From assembly GCA_022841745.1 (NCBI GenBank), contig JALHQW010000075.1, positions 1 to 35,851 on the forward strand: a stretch of 35,851 nucleotides of DNA, given 5' to 3'. The notes beneath the pieces were generated by a model that ran no database searches, was not told where the DNA came from, and worked only from the letters and a program-made list of their open reading frames with translations. A program made the position numbers and the translations under genes. How positions within the stretch are numbered: the stretch's first letter is position 1; every line of letters begins with the position of its first letter. This document shows, one piece after another, positions 32,449-35,851 of the stretch. Origin of the DNA: Saprospiraceae bacterium. GTDB lineage: Bacteria; Bacteroidota; Bacteroidia; Chitinophagales; Saprospiraceae.

Positions 32449-32664
32449 ATGATAACCGTTTCAACCAAAGCGCATATCACAGCCCGTAAGCCTTATGTAG
32501 AGGTTAAGGGTGTGCCAGATGGAATATACGACATCATCGTTGTTTTGCAGCCACAACAGAATGGAAATGGCAAGAAGCCACGCAAAGCTGGTTTTAGCAA
32601 GGCCAGCTTTGATATGTCGGCTGATTTTAACGCTCCTTTGGAGGACTTCAAAGATTATATGTAA
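32449..32664 (+). CDS. VapB-like antitoxin (DUF2281-like)
   Basis: This 71-residue protein ends in the typical DMSADFNAPLEDFKDYM tail seen in small antitoxins paired with PIN-domain toxins, after a beta-rich N-terminal half (KGVPDGIYDIIVVLQ). It would neutralise the toxin by binding it and may repress the operon. Its stop shares one base with the toxin start (taATG), so the two are translationally coupled. The ATG at 32449 is the first start after the RND stop at 32423. Confidence 0.82.
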   Translation: MITVSTKAHITARKPYVEVKGVPDGIYDIIVVLQPQQNGNGKKPRKAGFSKASFDMSADFNAPLEDFKDYM

Positions 32665-33050
32665 TGAACATCCTTGTTGACACTCAGGCCATTATTTGGT
32701 ATGCAGAAAATAACCCTGCATTGGGCAAAAATGCACGGCAAGCTATGGACGATGCCACCAATGCTTGCTATATCAGCATGGCTTCTTTTTGGGAAATGTC
32801 CATCAAGATAAACCTTGGAAAGCTCAACGTCAAGGGGCTTTCATTGGAGGAATTCATTCTGGAAGTGGAGGAAAACGGATTTTCTGTCCTCGAAATCTCC
32901 AAGGCACATGTCCTTCAAAATGGTTTGTTGCCTTTGCATCATAGAGACCCTTTTGACAGGCTGATTATCGCCCAAGCATCGATAGAAGATTGGTATATCA
33001 TCACAAGCGATGATGCTTTTGATGCCTATGAGGTTCAACGAATTTGGTGA
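32664..33050 (+). CDS. vapC: PIN-domain toxin, VapC-like ribonuclease
   Basis: This 128-residue protein is a PIN-domain nuclease of the VapC class, which cuts specific RNAs (often tRNA or rRNA) when freed from its antitoxin. The acidic site is visible: Asp6 (ILVDTQ), Glu44 (SFWEMSIK), Asp95 and Asp98 (HHRDPFDR) and Asp116/117 (ITSDDAFD). Length and order fit. It follows the antitoxin with a one-base overlap. Its TGA stop is one base from the duplicated RND tail at 33052, so the toxin-antitoxin pair is bracketed by two copies of the same 135 bases. AT content is higher than in the RND gene, consistent with separate origin. Confidence 0.92.
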   Translation: MNILVDTQAIIWYAENNPALGKNARQAMDDATNACYISMASFWEMSIKINLGKLNVKGLSLEEFILEVEENGFSVLEISKAHVLQNGLLPLHHRDPFDRLIIAQASIEDWYIITSDDAFDAYEVQRIW

Positions 33051-33051
33051 T

Positions 33052-33186
33052 GTCATCCTGGTCTCGTTGCTGCTGACGTTGTTCGTGATTCCGGCGATGT
33101 ATTCGTTCTTGTCGAGGAAGGGGGGGAAGGGGAATGAGGAGATGATTGGGGATGAGGTGGTTGAGGAAAAAGTGGTAAGTTTGTGA
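33052..33186 (+). pseudogene. Duplicated 3' end of the RND transporter gene
   Basis: These 135 bases match 32289-32423 with ten mismatches and no indels by eye, keep the same reading frame and end in a stop codon (TGA for TAA). They encode 44 residues matching the RND C-terminus (LLLTLFVIPAMYSFLSRKGG...EEMIG..VVEEK.VSL). There is no start or upstream coding part. It is a remnant of either a duplication or a lost tandem pump gene. Confidence 0.9.
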
Positions 33187-33229
33187 AAACAAACTACTAT
33201 GACAGAACGAGAACTACTTCAGGTAGCAA

Positions 33230-33424
33230 ATGGAAAAACAGCAAAATAATCCAAAAGCACTTCGCCAATCCGTCGAAGGTTTTTTCTCTACCGTGGACGA
33301 CCTCCTCGAAAAAGGCAAGCTGACACTCGCCGACCAAGATTGGCTCGAAAAGGAATTGGAGGAAATGGAGCAGAAATTGAAGGCTTATAAACTGGCGAAA
33401 GCTGGTAAAGTAGCTGCTGGTTGA
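33230..33424 (+). CDS. Small charged helical protein, hypothetical
   Basis: This 64-residue open frame encodes a Lys/Glu-rich amphipathic helix pair (QSVEGFFSTVDDLLEKGKLTLAD, QDWLEKELEEMEQKLKAYKLAKAG), compatible with a small coiled-coil protein. No family is recognised. It begins at the ATG at 33230, 43 bases after the RND tail remnant. A 16-codon frame (33199-33249) overlaps its start in another phase and could be a leader peptide or nothing. If the RND tail is what remains of a second pump gene, this could have been a companion gene. Confidence 0.45.
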   Translation: MEKQQNNPKALRQSVEGFFSTVDDLLEKGKLTLADQDWLEKELEEMEQKLKAYKLAKAGKVAAG

Positions 33425-33494
33425 GACAGATTTGAATTCACTACCAAGGAAAGCATGATTGAAGAAAACAAACTGCCTTCCGAAAGCCAGCTTC

Positions 33495-35021
33495 TTACCC
33501 CCGCCACCTTCGCCCTTCATCCAGAAGGCTCAACAGCCCATCACTGATGGCATTTAGCTGCAAGTTCGATTCTTTTACATCCAATTTGCCCTTCATTTTC
33601 TCTTTCTCCAATTGATTCAATCGCCCACTAAAATGTACCGCCTCATTGCGTACTTCCTCCACGCCGAGCAGCACGTCTATGGCACTGCGCAAATCACCTT
33701 TCTCGATAAAACCCCGTACTGATTCAACTTGGTGCGACAGCGTGTTGAACACACCTTCCAGCAATTGACGGACGGGCACTTCCGTATATTCATCATCTTT
33801 TAGGCACTGCGCCATGCCGCTGCCCTTGCCAATCACCTCCAACTGTTTGATGGAAAACAAAAATGGCTTGTCGCTCCCTGTGCAACGTTTGCAATTGCAA
33901 GGGATTTTCTCTTTCAACTTGGGCTTGAGGCCCCTGAACCACTCGTGCACCGCCCCCAATTCGTCCCGAATATCGAGCAGGCGGCGCTTGCGGTCTGGGC
34001 CGTGCAGCCGGATATTGATGGCATGTTCCACTTGGCTCTCCGTTACCTCGGCCACCGTGTCGTCCCATTGCAGGGTGACGCCGCTGCGCCATACGTAGTC
34101 GTCCTTCACATGGCTGCCCATGCGGGCTATGAAGCGAGTGAGGATGCCCCTCGGCATAAACTGGTACTCGTAGCGATAGCGCAGCAGTTCGGCCTTTGGG
34201 AAATTGGGGTCTTCGTTGCGTTCCACTGGCAGCATCTGCGGGGCCACGTACTCCTCGCTGTCCCGCACCCGGTAGCAAAGCTCGAACTCCGTCATCAGTT
34301 CCCGTAATTGCAGCAGCTTGCCCTTGTACTTGCGGTCGCTCCAGACCAATGCCAATTCCTCCTTCGTGAACCGTCCCTTCCTGCGCCGCACGGCATCTGC
34401 GTCCAATACTTTATAGACCGCATCGAGGCACCAGTTGGGTTCGAGGATGACGAGGTCTTCCAGCCCCGGCAACTCAGGGTAGTACAGCAGCACACCGAGG
34501 TTGTGCAAAGTTTTGCAGACTACCTTGGCGCTGTCCTCGTCCTTTACATCGTGGCGTTCGCAGATTTCCCGGAAGCGGTCGAAGGAAATGGTGTTCTTCA
34601 CTTGCTCGGCTTTCAGGTCTTGGCGTACTTTCAGCCAATTGCTCAGGATGGGCTTGCCCATTGCCTCCAGTTCGCAAAAATGCCGCTCGATGGTGCTGCG
34701 CACTAACCGCAGCCGGTCGAGATTATCATCTGCAAAATCAACATCCAAGGGCGTTTTCACGATTTGAGGGAAATTCTCGAACAATTCCTCGTCCGGCGAA
34801 ATCTGCCGCAATGCCCCGTTTTTTTCATTAAAAACCAACAGGATGGGGCAGCCGCTACCCGCCCGGATGGCTATGACATTGAGCCAATAATAAAAATCGG
34901 TATCACCTTTTCTATTGTCGTTCAGCAGTAGATAGAGTGTATCGGGCGATAGGAAAAATTGGTGAGTATCCTTGTAAATCTCCTGCCCGCCAAAGTCCCA
35001 AACATGGGCGGTGACTTCCAT
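33495..35021 (-). CDS. Roco protein, Roc (G3-G5) / COR / effector-associated-like part
   Basis: This 508-codon frame is the downstream part of a Roco GTPase gene whose start lies in a different frame. From its first Met it continues the Roc domain: VWDFGGQEIY (G3 switch II, 7-16), FYYWLNVIAIRAGSGCPILLVFNEKNG (with G4-like NEKNG). The COR domain follows (about 120-430; YYPELPGLEDLVILEPNWCLDAVYKVLD, FMPRGILTRFIARM), with a CxCxxC cluster at 375-380 (PCNCKRC). The C-terminal 70 residues (GDLRSAIDVLL, HFSGRLNQLEKEKMKG, LLSLLDEG) resemble the effector-associated domains found in bacterial conflict-system NTPases. It joins the LRR part by a one-base shift at 35019-35030. Confidence 0.8.
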   Translation of the reverse strand: MEVTAHVWDFGGQEIYKDTHQFFLSPDTLYLLLNDNRKGDTDFYYWLNVIAIRAGSGCPILLVFNEKNGALRQISPDEELFENFPQIVKTPLDVDFADDNLDRLRLVRSTIERHFCELEAMGKPILSNWLKVRQDLKAEQVKNTISFDRFREICERHDVKDEDSAKVVCKTLHNLGVLLYYPELPGLEDLVILEPNWCLDAVYKVLDADAVRRRKGRFTKEELALVWSDRKYKGKLLQLRELMTEFELCYRVRDSEEYVAPQMLPVERNEDPNFPKAELLRYRYEYQFMPRGILTRFIARMGSHVKDDYVWRSGVTLQWDDTVAEVTESQVEHAINIRLHGPDRKRRLLDIRDELGAVHEWFRGLKPKLKEKIPCNCKRCTGSDKPFLFSIKQLEVIGKGSGMAQCLKDDEYTEVPVRQLLEGVFNTLSHQVESVRGFIEKGDLRSAIDVLLGVEEVRNEAVHFSGRLNQLEKEKMKGKLDVKESNLQLNAISDGLLSLLDEGRRWRG

Positions 35022-35695
35022 TTCTTCTTGCCCTTAAGCGGCCATTGCCAGACCTCGATGCCTTCGGTGCGGATGTTCTTATCGGGGACTGGGTAATTCT
35101 CGTCTTTCAGTTTGTTGATAAGGGTCGTTTTGCCTGACTCGCCTGCGCCTACTATGACAATTTTGGCTTCAAGGAGGCGTTTGCTGTTTTGTTTTTTGGA
35201 TTCTCGGAACCAGGTGCGAGTAGCTTCCATGCCTTGGGCGAGGACTGAGAGGGGTGGGGATTCGATGGGGTTGTCACCCAGCATTATCATTTTATCCTGC
35301 CAGTCCTCTTCTAAATTCGGACGAGCATCCAAAGAAGTGAAAGTTGGAAGTTCAAACAGCCAATTTGGGAGAGTAATAAGATTATTACTTTCTAATGAGA
35401 CCCTTTTTAATTTCCGCAATTCACGCAATACTTCTGGTACACTATTGAATTGATTTCGATGTAAAGCTAAATTCTCAAGTTTTTTCAATTCCCCTAACTC
35501 TTCAGGAAGGGTTTTAAGTTGGTTCCAGCCCAAAAATAAGAGTTTCAATTTTTTTAATCTACCAATACTTTTAGGTAATGAAATCAGATGATTATAGGTC
35601 AAATTCAGAGTTTGCAATTCTTTCATCTCTGGCAACCATTCAGGTAAAGAAATCAATTGATTTCTTCTCAAGTCAAGATATTGCAGGTTTTTCAA
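34922..35695 (-). CDS. Roco protein, LRR and start of Roc domain (frameshifted, 5'-truncated)
   Basis: This 257-codon frame holds five to six leucine-rich repeats (1-125; LQYLDLRRNQLISLPEWL, LKLLFLGWNQLKTLPEEL) and the P-loop GAGESGKT (183-190) of the Roc GTPase domain. Coding sense ends near residue 225; the last 32 residues (after GKKK) are out of frame, and the proper continuation VWDFGGQ is read one base back in the next frame. The frame starts at a TTG at 35695, while LRR-like sequence (LKLTLIPEEVKEL) extends upstream to an in-frame stop at 35741-35743, so the N-terminus is missing. The intact protein would be an LRR-Roc-COR signalling GTPase. The shift may be a real mutation, a sequencing error in the AAGAAGAAA run, or recoding. 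Confidence 0.7.
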   Translation of the reverse strand: MKNLQYLDLRRNQLISLPEWLPEMKELQTLNLTYNHLISLPKSIGRLKKLKLLFLGWNQLKTLPEELGELKKLENLALHRNQFNSVPEVLRELRKLKRVSLESNNLITLPNWLFELPTFTSLDARPNLEEDWQDKMIMLGDNPIESPPLSVLAQGMEATRTWFRESKKQNSKRLLEAKIVIVGAGESGKTTLINKLKDENYPVPDKNIRTEGIEVWQWPLKGKKKWKSPPMFGTLAGRRFTRILTNFSYRPIHSIYC

Positions 35696-35740
35696 CTCCT
35701 TGACTTCTTCTGGGATTAAAGTAAGTTTTAAATTTGCTGA

Positions 35741-35851
35741 CTATAACGGATTGTAGTGATGGCCACCTTCCCCCCCAATCGAAGCCGATATGAGGAGGTT
35801 GTGAAGCCAGTTTTCGTGATAAATTTTGCCGTTGAGCCTTGCCGATGGGCA
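35741..35851 (-). CDS. Partial C-terminal open frame or repeat at right edge
   Basis: From the window edge a 36-codon frame runs to the TAG at 35743-35741 (ends GGEGGHHYNPL). It is in the same phase as the LRR part, separated only by the stop. The opposite strand is also open from an ATG at 35759. I recognise no family. The compact, two-way open structure would also fit an interspersed repeat that truncated the Roco gene. Confidence 0.3.
   Translation of the reverse strand, partial: CPSARLNGKIYHENWLHNLLISASIGGEGGHHYNPL

Noticed and set aside
33199-33249. 16-codon open frame before the small helical protein
   Set aside because: Too short to support as a gene; no recognised leader-peptide pattern.
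35019-35030. Programmed -1 frameshift in the Roco gene
   Set aside because: The G AAG AAA context is not a proper X XXY YYZ slippery heptamer and I see no clear downstream stimulator; a one-base deletion or sequence error is simpler.

Overview
The window looks like a chromosomal segment of a Bacteroidota bacterium, most likely near the Saprospiria (for example Saprospiraceae). The reasons are four secreted proteins ending in type IX secretion (T9SS) sorting domains, a TonB receptor with an N-terminal carboxypeptidase-regulatory-like domain, few convincing Shine-Dalgarno sites, TAnnTTTG-type -7 boxes, and CotH-kinase/lamin-tail surface proteins. The taxonomic call is inference from family content; no rRNA is present.

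Layout. 0.1-1.9 kb: a sugar nucleotidyltransferase and an alpha/beta hydrolase (minus). 2.2-5.3 kb: a GAF/SpoIIE-type phosphatase, a TM2-TPR-SHOCT membrane protein and a CBS-pair protein (plus). 5.5-6.9 kb: ribonuclease III (rnc) and tRNA-Ser(CGA) (minus). 7.2-10.1 kb: an exported hydroxypyruvate-isomerase-like TIM barrel, a ROK sugar kinase and a T9SS cargo protein (plus). 10.1-16.7 kb: a penicillin-acylase-type Ntn hydrolase, a CotH surface protein coupled to a barrel-like protein, and a second alpha/beta hydrolase (minus). 16.8-23.3 kb: a conserved small protein, a putative outer membrane protein, an orphan HlyD/TolC pair and a second CotH protein (plus). 23.5-29.0 kb: a TonB receptor, a CDGSH Fe-S protein, a third CotH protein and a Nudix hydrolase (minus). 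29.3-33.4 kb: an RND efflux pump followed by a VapBC-like toxin-antitoxin pair, itself followed by a 135-bp second copy of the pump gene's 3' end. 33.5-35.7 kb: a frameshifted LRR-Roc-COR (Roco) gene with a C-terminal segment resembling effector-associated domains.

The most unusual feature is repeat structure. Many intergenic gaps are filled by degenerate short-word tandem repeats with mirrored arms that begin at, or within a few bases of, the stop codon of the preceding gene. Related repeats are translated in frame inside three genes (nucleotidyltransferase, TonB receptor, penicillin acylase). A separate palindromic pair sits in the acylase linker just ahead of the predicted autoprocessing serine. 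A second repeat family flanks the CotH/barrel operon.

Functionally the segment is rich in cell-surface and envelope biology (T9SS cargo, putative secreted kinases, TonB uptake, efflux), with signalling modules (phosphatase, CBS, TM2, Roco) and few housekeeping genes (rnc, tRNA). No CRISPR array, rRNA or intact transposase was seen.
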